A DNA stretch of 5,195 nucleotides from Planctomycetota bacterium (GTDB lineage Bacteria > Planctomycetota > Phycisphaerae > Sedimentisphaerales > Anaerobacaceae), in the NCBI GenBank assembly GCA_013202635.1, contig JABMRO010000266.1, forward strand, positions 1-5,195, in the 5' to 3' direction. Shown here one piece after another: positions 1 to 5,195 of the stretch. Both the position numbers and the translations under genes were made by a program. The notes below the pieces were generated by a model. It saw nothing but the letters and a program-made list of their open reading frames with translations. It did no database searches and had not been told where the DNA came from. Each line of letters opens with the position of its first letter. Within the stretch, counting starts at the first letter, position 1.

Positions 1-432
1 ATCATGTATTTCGCCACAGTAGAATCGGCCGCTTCGTATCCTAACAGTTTCAATTCGGATTGAATTCTGGGTGCTCCCCAGGTCGGATTTTCTCTTGACA
101 TTTGGCGAATCAGATCTCGGATTTCTTTACTGATTTTTGGTCGTTCCACCTTTGCTGGGCCGTGATTTCCAACGCCAATACAACTTGAAGCCCCGCCGAT
201 GCCATTTTATGACTGTCTCTGGTTTCACAATGATCAGATTAGATTTCCAGTCAGGCCATATCTGAGAAATCCAAGACCAAAATATCCTATCCTTGTTCTT
301 GAATTTGGGTCGTTTGATTGTTCGTTGCTGGACAGTCAGTTGCTGGCGAAGAGCCAGATTCTCCAAGATCAAATTGCTTCGGCTGACAAACAAGCCACGA
401 AATAGAAGAGATAGCACTTTGCAGATGCTCAT
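1..432 (-). pseudogene. Transposase/integrase (rve-type), N-terminal part, frameshifted and cut by window edge
   Basis: This is the N-terminal part of a DDE/rve-type transposase of the kind often annotated as 'integrase'. The first frame runs from ATG at 432 to a stop at 127-129. It shows the family's usual opening: a hydrophobic Leu/Phe-rich start, the motif LENLALRQQL, then DRIFW, IVKPETVIKWHRRGFKLYW and RWKSR. The family then normally continues into a GRPxIS segment, which here appears in another frame from about position 146 to the window edge: RPKISKEIRDLI, then ENPTWGAPRI, then ADSTVAKYM. One surplus base around 144-152 explains the break. Joining the two frames gives a continuous family-like protein of roughly 145 residues before the window ends, and the catalytic DDE domain would lie outside. 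Two sampled 60-base blocks give about 42% GC, below the atp genes. The family assignment is strong. Whether the frameshift is genuine or an assembly error cannot be told here. Confidence 0.82.
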
Positions 433-437
433 CCTGA

Positions 438-487
438 CCAACTCTTCCTGATTATGGTATCATTTCTGGTAGTTTTTCGAGAGTTGG
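438..487. repeat. 8-bp inverted repeat upstream of the transposase
   Basis: CCAACTCT at 438-445 and AGAGTTGG at 480-487 are perfect reverse complements separated by 34 bases. The pair straddles the transposase ribosome binding site and start region, so it could fold over the start in the mRNA or belong to the end of the insertion element. The element's other end lies outside the window, so its terminal repeats cannot be identified. The gap around it (433-550) also holds a 6-bp stem at 503-520 (CCTTGT / ACAAGG) with no T-run after it. I see no convincing promoter or terminator here. Confidence 0.3.
442..449 (-). promoter_or_regulatory. Ribosome binding site of the transposase
   Basis: The minus-strand sequence AGGAAGAG lies 9 bases upstream of ATG at 432. 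A TTG codon in frame at 441 lies directly next to it and is too close to be used with it. The site therefore favours ATG 432 as the start of the transposase frame. Confidence 0.5.
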
Positions 488-550
488 CAATTGTACGTAA
501 ACCCTTGTGAATAAACAAGGACGGAATTTTCGGCAGGGACAGGCGACGAA

Positions 551-1168
551 TCACGCCCTAATAATATCCGTAATCTTCATAAGCCGTGATATATTATCGC
601 GTTCGGCCTCGGCCAATTTACCGAAAATGAACTTGATGGCCTCATGTAGTTCCGGGATAACGACGTGCTCCAAAACATTGACCCTCCGGCGGGTCATCTG
701 AAGCTCGATGGCAAGCAGGCGGGCCTGCTTTTCCTTCTCAGCCAGTTCAATTAAATTATCTAAGGCCCTCTCCAAGGCCAGCAATGCAACATCCATCTCG
801 CCTGAAGTCGTTGCAAACCCGTAGCAGATAATCTCACCCTCCATCTCCTTGACTAAATGCGGCACCCGCACATTCATTATATTGGCAAATGAGATAACTA
901 AATTGAACTTCTTCGTAGGCACTTCAAGAGCGGCCTTGATATCTTCCGGCTCCATCGTCGCACGAGCTAACATAAAACGCCGGCACGTCTCCAGAAGTTC
1001 GGCTTCAACACGTTTGCGCAACGGCTGAATATCTCTGGCTATCTGAATCAACTGGCGGGAAATCTCATCTCTTTTTTCGCTGAGCAGACGATGACCCCGG
1101 CTGGCAAGCGCCACCCGCTTACGCAGCCGTAACAATTCCATTCGTGTCGCATTTACATTAGCTAACAT
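551..1168 (-). CDS. atpD: V-type ATP synthase subunit D
   Basis: This is subunit D of the V/A-type ATPase, the coiled-coil rotor shaft that turns inside the A3B3 head and, with F, couples it to the membrane ring. At 205 residues it has the normal family length. The N-terminal signature VNATRMELLRL (residues 5-15) is followed by a long charged helix through about residue 65. A central segment at about 70-125 includes ICYGFATTSGEMD. The C-terminal helix carries the family motif TRRRVNVLEHVVIPEL (159-174) and ends near ERDNISRLMKITD. A long coiled coil formed by the two ends is expected for the family. The ATG start places the conserved N-terminus correctly. No good Shine-Dalgarno is visible: the leader directly before the ATG is the degenerate repeat array bordering the upstream four-helix-bundle gene. 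It is the last atp gene in this order, and a transposase lies about 120 bases downstream on the same strand. Confidence 0.96.
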   Translation of the reverse strand: MLANVNATRMELLRLRKRVALASRGHRLLSEKRDEISRQLIQIARDIQPLRKRVEAELLETCRRFMLARATMEPEDIKAALEVPTKKFNLVISFANIMNVRVPHLVKEMEGEIICYGFATTSGEMDVALLALERALDNLIELAEKEKQARLLAIELQMTRRRVNVLEHVVIPELHEAIKFIFGKLAEAERDNISRLMKITDIIRA

Positions 1169-1189
1169 AATTCGTTTCTCGTCGCTCGT
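1169..1189 (-). repeat. Degenerate 7-bp tandem array, atpD side of the cassette
   Basis: On the minus strand three consecutive heptamers share the start ACGA: ACGAGCG, ACGAGAA and ACGAATT, ending exactly at the base before the atpD ATG. The first two units contain ACGAG-2-ACGAG, which also appears on the plus strand at 1571-1582 at the other end of the four-helix-bundle gene. The two arrays are therefore inverted relative to each other. The array forms the translation leader of atpD. Confidence 0.55.
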
Positions 1190-1202
1190 GCCCCATATCT
1201 TG

Positions 1203-1556
1203 TCAGATTTTGTTGGTTAGGCTTACGAGCATGCGGGTTTCGTGGTTTATGTCTTCTGTTAATTCTTCTAATTCTGCTTTTGTCATGTACTTTCTTCTGT
1301 TGGAGATAATAACCTGTGTATCCAGCTCGGCACAGGAACCTAATGCTATGTACAAAAACTGTTTATATTCTTTTGTATGATGTCTTAAAAATCCTTCCGC
1401 TATGTTTGATGGAATTGATACGGCAGCTTTCCTCGTCTGACTTGACAGACCATATACCTCTTCCTTGGGAAACTTGGCGGTTATTGTGTATATCTTATCT
1501 ACGATTTCAATTCCCTTTTGCCAAACCTTCAAATCTTTAAAATCTTTTACTTTCAT
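1203..1556 (-). CDS. Four-helix-bundle protein (S23 / 23S rRNA intervening-sequence family)
   Basis: This 117-residue protein belongs to the four-helix-bundle family named after proteins encoded in 23S rRNA intervening sequences (S23p) and related to the Avd accessory proteins of diversity-generating retroelements. Family hallmarks in order are FKDLKVWQKG near the N-terminus (residues 6-15), KFPKEEVYGLSSQTRKAA (28-45), the signature SIPSNIAEG (47-55), and FLYIALGSCAELDTQ (67-81), followed by a C-terminal helix from about 92. Length is typical. The start is well fixed because the in-frame codon directly before ATG 1556 is TAA. No Shine-Dalgarno is evident upstream. The gene sits between atpB and atpD, which are normally adjacent, and at about 37% GC is clearly more AT-rich than its neighbours, suggesting acquisition. 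The molecular function of stand-alone members is not established; binding to nucleic acid is plausible from the Avd relationship. No reverse transcriptase or template/variable repeat is seen, so it is not part of a visible retroelement. Confidence 0.93.
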   Translation of the reverse strand: MKVKDFKDLKVWQKGIEIVDKIYTITAKFPKEEVYGLSSQTRKAAVSIPSNIAEGFLRHHTKEYKQFLYIALGSCAELDTQVIISNRRKYMTKAELEELTEDINHETRMLVSLTNKI

Positions 1557-1571
1557 TTATTTGTCTGTAAA

Positions 1572-1601
1572 CGAGTCACGAGCCACGGATCACGGATCAC
1601 G
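1572..1601 (-). repeat. Degenerate 7-bp tandem array, atpB side of the cassette
   Basis: On the plus strand four heptamers of consensus CGRRYCA follow one another (1572-1578, 1579-1585, 1586-1592, 1593-1599), with CG starting a fifth. The last two are identical (CGGATCA). In the transcribed sense the units read TGATCCG, TGGCTCG or TGACTCG. The atpB stop codon TGA (1599-1597) is the first three bases of the first unit, so the array begins at the atpB stop. Its ACGAG-2-ACGAG at 1571-1582 is the inverted partner of the array before atpD. Confidence 0.7.
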
Positions 1602-2991
1602 TTTTCGCTTTGCGAAAACTCGTCATATACTTTTCGATAAGCTTCACATCGATACGCTTAAGCTCGACGTTCTCGAACATACTCAGCAGCTCCCAGCTAA
1701 GGTCGAGGGTCTGCTGGACTGTACGATTTTCATAATAGTCCTGCGAGATATATCTGTTCTCGAACTTATTGGCAAAGGTCATATATTTCTTGTCTTCATC
1801 CGAAAGCGCCGCCTCACCCATAATAGTCGCTAATTCCTGGCATTCTTTACCCCGTGCATATGCGGCGTAAAGCTGGTTGTAAAGGTCGGCGTGGTCCTCG
1901 CGGGTCTTGCCCTCGCCGATGCCTTTGTCTTTAAGACGCGACAGGCTCGGCAAAACGTCAACCGGCGGAGAGACTGCTTTTCTGTGCAGCGGACGGGACA
2001 GGATTATCTGTCCTTCTGTAATATAACCCGTCAGGTCCGGCACAGGATGCGTCTTGTCGTCCTCCGGCATCGTCAATACCGGAACCATCGTAATAGAGCC
2101 TTTTTTACCTTTGATTCGCCCGGCCCTTTCATAAATCGTTGCAAGGTCGGTGTAGAGATAGCCCGGATACCCTCTTCGGCCCGGAACCTCTTTTCTGGCC
2201 GCGCTTATTTCGCGAAGTGCCTCGCAGTAGTTGGTCATATCGTTCAAGATTACCAGTACGTGCATATCCAGGTCAAATGCGAGGTACTCGGCCGCCGTAA
2301 GTGCAAATCTCGGCGTCGCTATCCGTTCAATAGCCGGGTCGTTCGCAAGGTTAATGAACATAACCGCACGCTCGATAGCGCCGGTCTCATGCAGGTCGTC
2401 GATAAAGAATTGTGCCGCCTCGAATGTGATTCCCATCGCTGCAAATACCACTGCAAAATCTCCACCCTCTCCGAGAATCGTTGCCTGCCGGGCTATCTGG
2501 GCCGTTATCTGGTCATGCGGCAGGCCGGCCCCTGAGAATATGGGCAGTTTCTGACCTCGAACGAGCGGGTTAAGGCCGTCGATTGTGGATATGCCTGTCT
2601 GAATAAATTCGTTCGGATAATTACGTGCAAACGGATTAATCGGCTTGCTGTTAATATCCAGCCGTTTCTCAGGGATAATAGCCGGGCCGTCGTCTTTCGG
2701 CTCACCAAGACCGCTGAAAACTCTGCCTAAAATATCGGGCGAAACATTCAGCTCTAAAGGCTTGGCCAGAAACCGAACGGTACTTTTATTGACGTCGATT
2801 CCTCGCGTGCCCTCGAAGACCTGGAAAAGGACTTTATCGTTCTCGACCTGTAGAATCTGGCCGTGACGTATCGAGCCGTCACCAAGTTCAATATCGACGA
2901 TATGTCCGTACTTGGCTTTGTCAACCATCTCGACCATCATTAACGGCCCCGAGATGTCTGTTACTGTTTGATATTCTTTTATAGCCGGCAT
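1597..2991 (-). CDS. atpB: V-type ATP synthase subunit B
   Basis: Subunit B is the non-catalytic nucleotide-site subunit that alternates with A in the cytoplasmic A3B3 head. The 464-residue length is normal. An N-terminal beta-barrel domain spans about residues 5-75 (YQTVTDISGPLMMVE, then GQILQVENDKVLFQVFEGT). It is followed by LGRVFSGLGEPKDDGP (88-103), RNYPNEFIQTGISTIDGLNP (123-142) and the degenerate P-loop SGAGLPHDQITAQIARQA (153-170). This lacks the GKT of the catalytic subunit, as expected for B. Next come FFIDDLHETGAIER (195-208), the conserved GRRGYPGYLYTDLATIYERAG (271-291) and PSLSRLKDKGIGEGKTREDH (348-367). The C-terminal helical domain ends in FRKAKT. An AGGAG sits 6 bases before the ATG. 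It follows atpA after a 152-base gap, long for this operon. The stop codon lies within the heptamer array bordering the downstream four-helix-bundle gene, so the last few residues could have been altered by that insertion. Confidence 0.98.
   Translation of the reverse strand: MPAIKEYQTVTDISGPLMMVEMVDKAKYGHIVDIELGDGSIRHGQILQVENDKVLFQVFEGTRGIDVNKSTVRFLAKPLELNVSPDILGRVFSGLGEPKDDGPAIIPEKRLDINSKPINPFARNYPNEFIQTGISTIDGLNPLVRGQKLPIFSGAGLPHDQITAQIARQATILGEGGDFAVVFAAMGITFEAAQFFIDDLHETGAIERAVMFINLANDPAIERIATPRFALTAAEYLAFDLDMHVLVILNDMTNYCEALREISAARKEVPGRRGYPGYLYTDLATIYERAGRIKGKKGSITMVPVLTMPEDDKTHPVPDLTGYITEGQIILSRPLHRKAVSPPVDVLPSLSRLKDKGIGEGKTREDHADLYNQLYAAYARGKECQELATIMGEAALSDEDKKYMTFANKFENRYISQDYYENRTVQQTLDLSWELLSMFENVELKRIDVKLIEKYMTSFRKAKT
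1601..1619. other. Perfect 8-bp hairpin at the 3' end of atpB
   Basis: GTTTTCGC (1601-1608) and GCGAAAAC (1612-1619) are exact reverse complements around a 3-base loop. The hairpin lies in the last codons of atpB (FRKAKT) and abuts the heptamer array. No T-run follows it in the direction of transcription, so it does not look like an intrinsic terminator. It may stabilise the atpB message end or mark the insertion target, both of which are inference. Confidence 0.5.
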
Positions 2992-2997
2992 TTCATA

Positions 2998-3002
2998 CTC
3001 CT
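2998..3002 (-). promoter_or_regulatory. Ribosome binding site of atpB
   Basis: AGGAG on the minus strand, 6 bases upstream of ATG 2991, supports the chosen start of atpB. It is the clearest Shine-Dalgarno in the window. Confidence 0.75.
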
Positions 3003-3068
3003 ATTTCGTATTTTACAACAGAAAGAAGCGATTTTCTATCCGTTATACGCTACCTTCAACTGTTTTAT

Positions 3069-3114
3069 GCATTCACTTATACTCATCTACCCATTCACTC
3101 ATTTACGCATCTGC
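3069..3114 (-). repeat. Degenerate 8-bp tandem array in the atpA-atpB gap
   Basis: Six adjoining units with plus-strand consensus nCATYYRC occupy this stretch: 3069-3076 (GCATTCAC), 3077-3082 (a 6-base variant, TTATAC), 3083-3090 (TCATCTAC), 3091-3098 (CCATTCAC), 3099-3106 (TCATTTAC) and 3107-3114 (GCATCTGC). A detached unit, TCATTCAC, is at 3131-3138. In the transcribed sense the units read like GTGAATGG or GTAAATGA. The array fills about a third of the 152-base gap between atpA and atpB. The rest of the gap holds the atpB ribosome binding site and a lone TATAAC (minus strand, 3047-3042) without a convincing -35 partner. The array's function is unknown. Confidence 0.6.
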
Positions 3115-3143
3115 TCTTCCACCCTTAAATTCATTCACGCTAT

Positions 3144-4922
3144 TCAAGACACTCCGGATGGATGTAATTGTTTTATGTGTTCGTCTATCGCATCCCTTAT
3201 TGCTGCGACTTTTGTTACAAATTCATGCGGAATATATTTTGCCCTGGCGATTTCTTCCCGGACGGCCAGTTTGAAGATCTCGGTGGTTTCAACTCCGGCC
3301 TCAATGGCTCCAAGGGCCTGCCTGTGGAAATGCAAAATAGTTTTCAGCATTTCGTATTGTTTGTCCATCGAAGTGTAGGTATCAACCTCGTGGAATGCGT
3401 TCTGGTGCAGAAAATCCTCACGGATGGACCGGGATGTCTCCAGCGCGAGCCGGTCCTGCGGTGAAAGAGCATCTGCGCCGACCAGCCGAACAATCTCAAT
3501 AAGTTCGGCTTCCTGTTCCAGTAAACCCATAGCCTGGACAGCTAACTGTTCCATCTCATCGCCCTGTTCCTTGTTTTCGAAGCACTCTCTGAGGTATTGC
3601 TTATAAAAACTGTATGAAGTTAGCCAGTCTATCGCCGGAAAATGTCTCTGATAAGCAAGCTCGCCTTTGAGTGACCAGAAAACCTTGACTACGTGCAGTG
3701 TTGCCTGTACGACGGAATCGGACAAGTCGCCGCCGGGCGGGCTTACGGCGCCGATAATCGACAAAGCCCCTTCCCGTTGGGGGCTGCCGCAGCACTGGAC
3801 TCGGCCTGCTCTTTCATAAAACGCGGCGATTCTCGCGGCGAGATAGGCGGGGTAACCTTCTTCGGCGGGCATTTCTTCAAGACGGGTCGAAATTTCGCGC
3901 ATGGCTTCTGCCCATCTGCTTGTGCTGTCTGCCATCAGGGCCACGACATAACCCATATCACGGAAATACTCGGCTATGGTAATTCCGGTATAAACGGAGG
4001 CCTCTCTTGCCGCAACGGGCATGTTTGAGGTGTTTGCAATCAAAACCGAGCGTTTCATTAAAGGCTCGCCGCTTCGGGGGTCCTTTAATTCCGGAAACTC
4101 AGTTAAAACGTCGGTCATTTCGTTGCCGCGTTCGCCGCAGCCGACATAGACCACAATGTCTGCATCGACCCATTTTGCCAACTGGTGCTGAACGACCGTT
4201 TTTCCGGTTCCAAATGGCCCTGGCACACAGGCCGTACCGCCCTTGGTGATTGGGAAAAAAGTATCGATTACCCGCTGGCCGGTAATAAGAATATTATTCG
4301 GCGCGAGGCGTTTAGCTGTCTGCCTGGGGTTGCGGACGGGCCATTTTTGCATCAGTGTCAGTTCGGTTTCCTTGCCGTCGTCTGCAACGACTACTGCTAT
4401 TGTTTCGACGACCGTGTACTCACCTTCATGTATTCTTTGTAAAGTTCCCTCTATGCCGGTCGGAACCATAATCTTGTGTTCAAGAAGAGTAGTTTCCTGT
4501 ACCTCGCCTATGATATCACCGGGGCCGACCTTTGTTCCATCGCCTACTGTCGGTACGAAGTGCCATTTCTTTTCTCTGTTCAGGCCGGGCAGGGCACTGC
4601 CCCTGCTCATAAACTCACCTTCGAGATCGACAAGTGAGTTAAGCGGTCTTTGGATACCATCGTAAATGCTTTCAATCAGGCCTGGCCCCAGCTCAACGCT
4701 CAAAGGCTCCTCGGTATCAACGACCGGCTCACCCGGGCCTATTCCCGTGGTCTCTTCATAGACCTGAATCGAGGCCAAATCGCTGTGCAGCTCCACGATT
4801 TCACCTATGATGTTCAATTTGCTCACACGGACAACATCGTACATTCTCGCACCGGCCATACCCTCGGCAACAACGACAGGCCCTGCGACTTTGACTATCC
4901 TTCCTTCTTTTGTTTCGCTCAT
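3144..4922 (-). CDS. atpA: V-type ATP synthase subunit A (catalytic)
   Basis: Subunit A carries the catalytic nucleotide sites of the V/A-type ATPase head. From ATG 4922 the protein has 592 residues, normal for the family. The N-terminal barrel (GRIVKVAGPVVVAEGM, near residue 7) is followed by the A-specific insertion domain at about 110-200 (WHFVPTVGDGTKVGPGDIIG, then VPTGIEGTL). The Walker A loop GPFGTGKT is at 235-242, with Lys241 and Thr242 as nucleotide ligands. The catalytic-glutamate motif GERGNEM is near 264-269, Walker B is in VVALMADSTSRWAEAM around 326-341, and SPPGGDLSDSVVQATL is at 394-409. A C-terminal helical domain follows from about 430. The motif set marks this as the active catalytic subunit. 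A TTG two codons upstream (4928) lies only 3 bases from the Shine-Dalgarno, so ATG 4922 is preferred. The gene follows atpF by 15 bases, consistent with co-transcription. Confidence 0.98.
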   Translation of the reverse strand: MSETKEGRIVKVAGPVVVAEGMAGARMYDVVRVSKLNIIGEIVELHSDLASIQVYEETTGIGPGEPVVDTEEPLSVELGPGLIESIYDGIQRPLNSLVDLEGEFMSRGSALPGLNREKKWHFVPTVGDGTKVGPGDIIGEVQETTLLEHKIMVPTGIEGTLQRIHEGEYTVVETIAVVVADDGKETELTLMQKWPVRNPRQTAKRLAPNNILITGQRVIDTFFPITKGGTACVPGPFGTGKTVVQHQLAKWVDADIVVYVGCGERGNEMTDVLTEFPELKDPRSGEPLMKRSVLIANTSNMPVAAREASVYTGITIAEYFRDMGYVVALMADSTSRWAEAMREISTRLEEMPAEEGYPAYLAARIAAFYERAGRVQCCGSPQREGALSIIGAVSPPGGDLSDSVVQATLHVVKVFWSLKGELAYQRHFPAIDWLTSYSFYKQYLRECFENKEQGDEMEQLAVQAMGLLEQEAELIEIVRLVGADALSPQDRLALETSRSIREDFLHQNAFHEVDTYTSMDKQYEMLKTILHFHRQALGAIEAGVETTEIFKLAVREEIARAKYIPHEFVTKVAAIRDAIDEHIKQLHPSGVS

Positions 4923-4931
4923 TATCAAAAA

Positions 4932-4936
4932 CCTTC
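4932..4936 (-). promoter_or_regulatory. Ribosome binding site deciding the atpA start
   Basis: GAAGG on the minus strand (within AAGAAGG) lies 9 bases from ATG 4922 but only 3 bases from the upstream TTG at 4928, so it selects the ATG. It begins 2 bases after the atpF stop codon (4940-4938), an arrangement that favours coupled translation of atpF and atpA. Confidence 0.65.
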
Positions 4937-4937
4937 T

Positions 4938-5195
4938 TTAATTGTTTTTCAAAATGTTAATACCCGTAGCCATTTTGAGCACTTCCCCGAGGGCCTGCGT
5001 AGCAAAACCCTCAGATTCAGTGGTAAAGGGCACAACCATAATACAGGGGGTCGGCATGTCCTCGTAAGCCGAGAAAACCTCTTCAGCTTCCGGGGCAATA
5101 TTTTCGGCGACTACTACGAGCGCATATTTTTCACTGATTATCTTCTTTGCGCTTTCGTCAATATCGCCGGTGCTCAGACCCACCGGGTACGTATC
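4938..5195 (-). CDS. atpF: V-type ATP synthase subunit F (partial, N-terminus outside window)
   Basis: Subunit F is the small globular protein that binds the D shaft in the central rotor of V/A-type ATPases. The visible 85 residues run in frame to the window edge and begin DTYPVGLSTGDIDES. A GTG at 5183 is internal to this frame and is not needed as a start. The segment YALVVVAENIAPEAEEVFSA fits the family's beta-strand and helix (typically an 'Y-IIFVTEEIAE' pattern). CIMVVPF is the next strand, and the end VLKMATGINIL matches the usual C-terminal helix finishing in 'GVDIL'. Family members are about 100-110 residues, so roughly 20-25 N-terminal residues are missing. Its position directly before atpA is the usual place for F. 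The sequence is short and the family diverges quickly, so the assignment rests on motif pattern plus context. Confidence 0.9.
   Translation of the reverse strand, partial: DTYPVGLSTGDIDESAKKIISEKYALVVVAENIAPEAEEVFSAYEDMPTPCIMVVPFTTESEGFATQALGEVLKMATGINILKNN

Larger units (their letters stand above)
1169..1601 (-). mobile_element. Candidate inserted cassette: four-helix-bundle gene between inverted heptamer arrays
   Basis: The stretch between atpB and atpD looks like an inserted unit. It consists of one small gene (1203-1556) with a 7-bp-period degenerate array at each end, the arrays reading in opposite orientation (ACGRRnn outward to inward on opposite strands). My count over 1201-1560 gives about 37% GC, whereas sampled atp blocks give 48-62%. 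The atpB and atpD frames on either side both look full length, so the unit occupies the junction without breaking either gene. The inserted protein has no role in the V-ATPase. No transposase, reverse transcriptase or target-site duplication is visible. Mobility is inferred from composition, position and flanking symmetry, and the exact ends are uncertain. Confidence 0.45.

Noticed and set aside
153..170. Broken Walker A motif in AtpB (residue positions 153-170 of the protein)
   Set aside because: SGAGLPHDQ in place of a GKT loop is the normal state of the non-catalytic B subunit, not damage.
503..520. Terminator after atpD (CCTTGT / ACAAGG stem)
   Set aside because: The stem is only 6 bp with mixed composition, and no T-run follows it in the direction of transcription.
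1203..1556. Diversity-generating retroelement accessory gene (avd)
   Set aside because: The protein family is related, but no reverse transcriptase, template repeat or variable repeat is visible in the window, and both neighbours are ATPase genes.
1891..2535. Long plus-strand open frame (214 codons) antisense to atpB
   Set aside because: It lies wholly opposite a confident atpB, has no recognisable family pattern and is a codon-bias shadow. The other plus-strand frames opposite atpA and atpB are rejected for the same reason.
3069..3114. CRISPR-like repeat array
   Set aside because: The units are 8 bp (7 bp at 1572-1601), directly adjoining and degenerate, with no unique spacers, so they do not fit a CRISPR array.
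5181..5183. GTG as the start of atpF
   Set aside because: The frame stays open to the window edge with family-like residues (DTYPV), and the protein would lack the first strand and helix, so the true start is outside.

Overview
The window holds the distal part of a bacterial V-type (A/V-type) ATPase operon on the minus strand. Read in the direction of transcription, from high to low coordinates, it is: atpF (subunit F, missing its N-terminus at the window edge), atpA (catalytic A), atpB (regulatory B), a small four-helix-bundle gene, atpD (central-stalk D), then the start of a frameshifted transposase gene. The order F-A-B-D with D last matches the Thermus and archaeal type of operon. E and C would be expected just outside the window at the high-coordinate side, and the membrane subunits I and K elsewhere. 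Almost every other long open frame is a shadow of these genes.

The organism is a bacterium with a V-type enzyme. The atp genes run at roughly 50-60% GC in the samples I counted. The combination of a bacterial V-ATPase, a four-helix-bundle (S23/IVS-type) gene bordered by short degenerate repeats, and this type of transposase would fit a Planctomycetota (Phycisphaerae-like) or other environmental bacterium, but this assignment is a guess.

Region by region (low to high coordinates): 1-432 is a transposase pseudogene running off the window; 433-550 is a short gap with small inverted repeats and no clear terminator; 551-1168 is atpD; 1169-1601 is a candidate inserted cassette, made of a four-helix-bundle gene of about 37% GC with a 7-bp-period degenerate array at each end, the two arrays in opposite orientation; 1597-2991 is atpB; 2992-3143 is an unusually long intra-operon gap with an 8-bp-period degenerate array; 3144-4922 is atpA; 4938-5195 is partial atpF.

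A and B form the hexameric head, and D and F form the central rotor shaft. The most interesting observation is the cassette. It sits exactly between the atpB stop codon, which lies inside one array, and the atpD start codon, which directly abuts the other. Its complementary ends would pair in the atp mRNA. This resembles the layout of 23S rRNA intervening sequences, which encode the same protein family.
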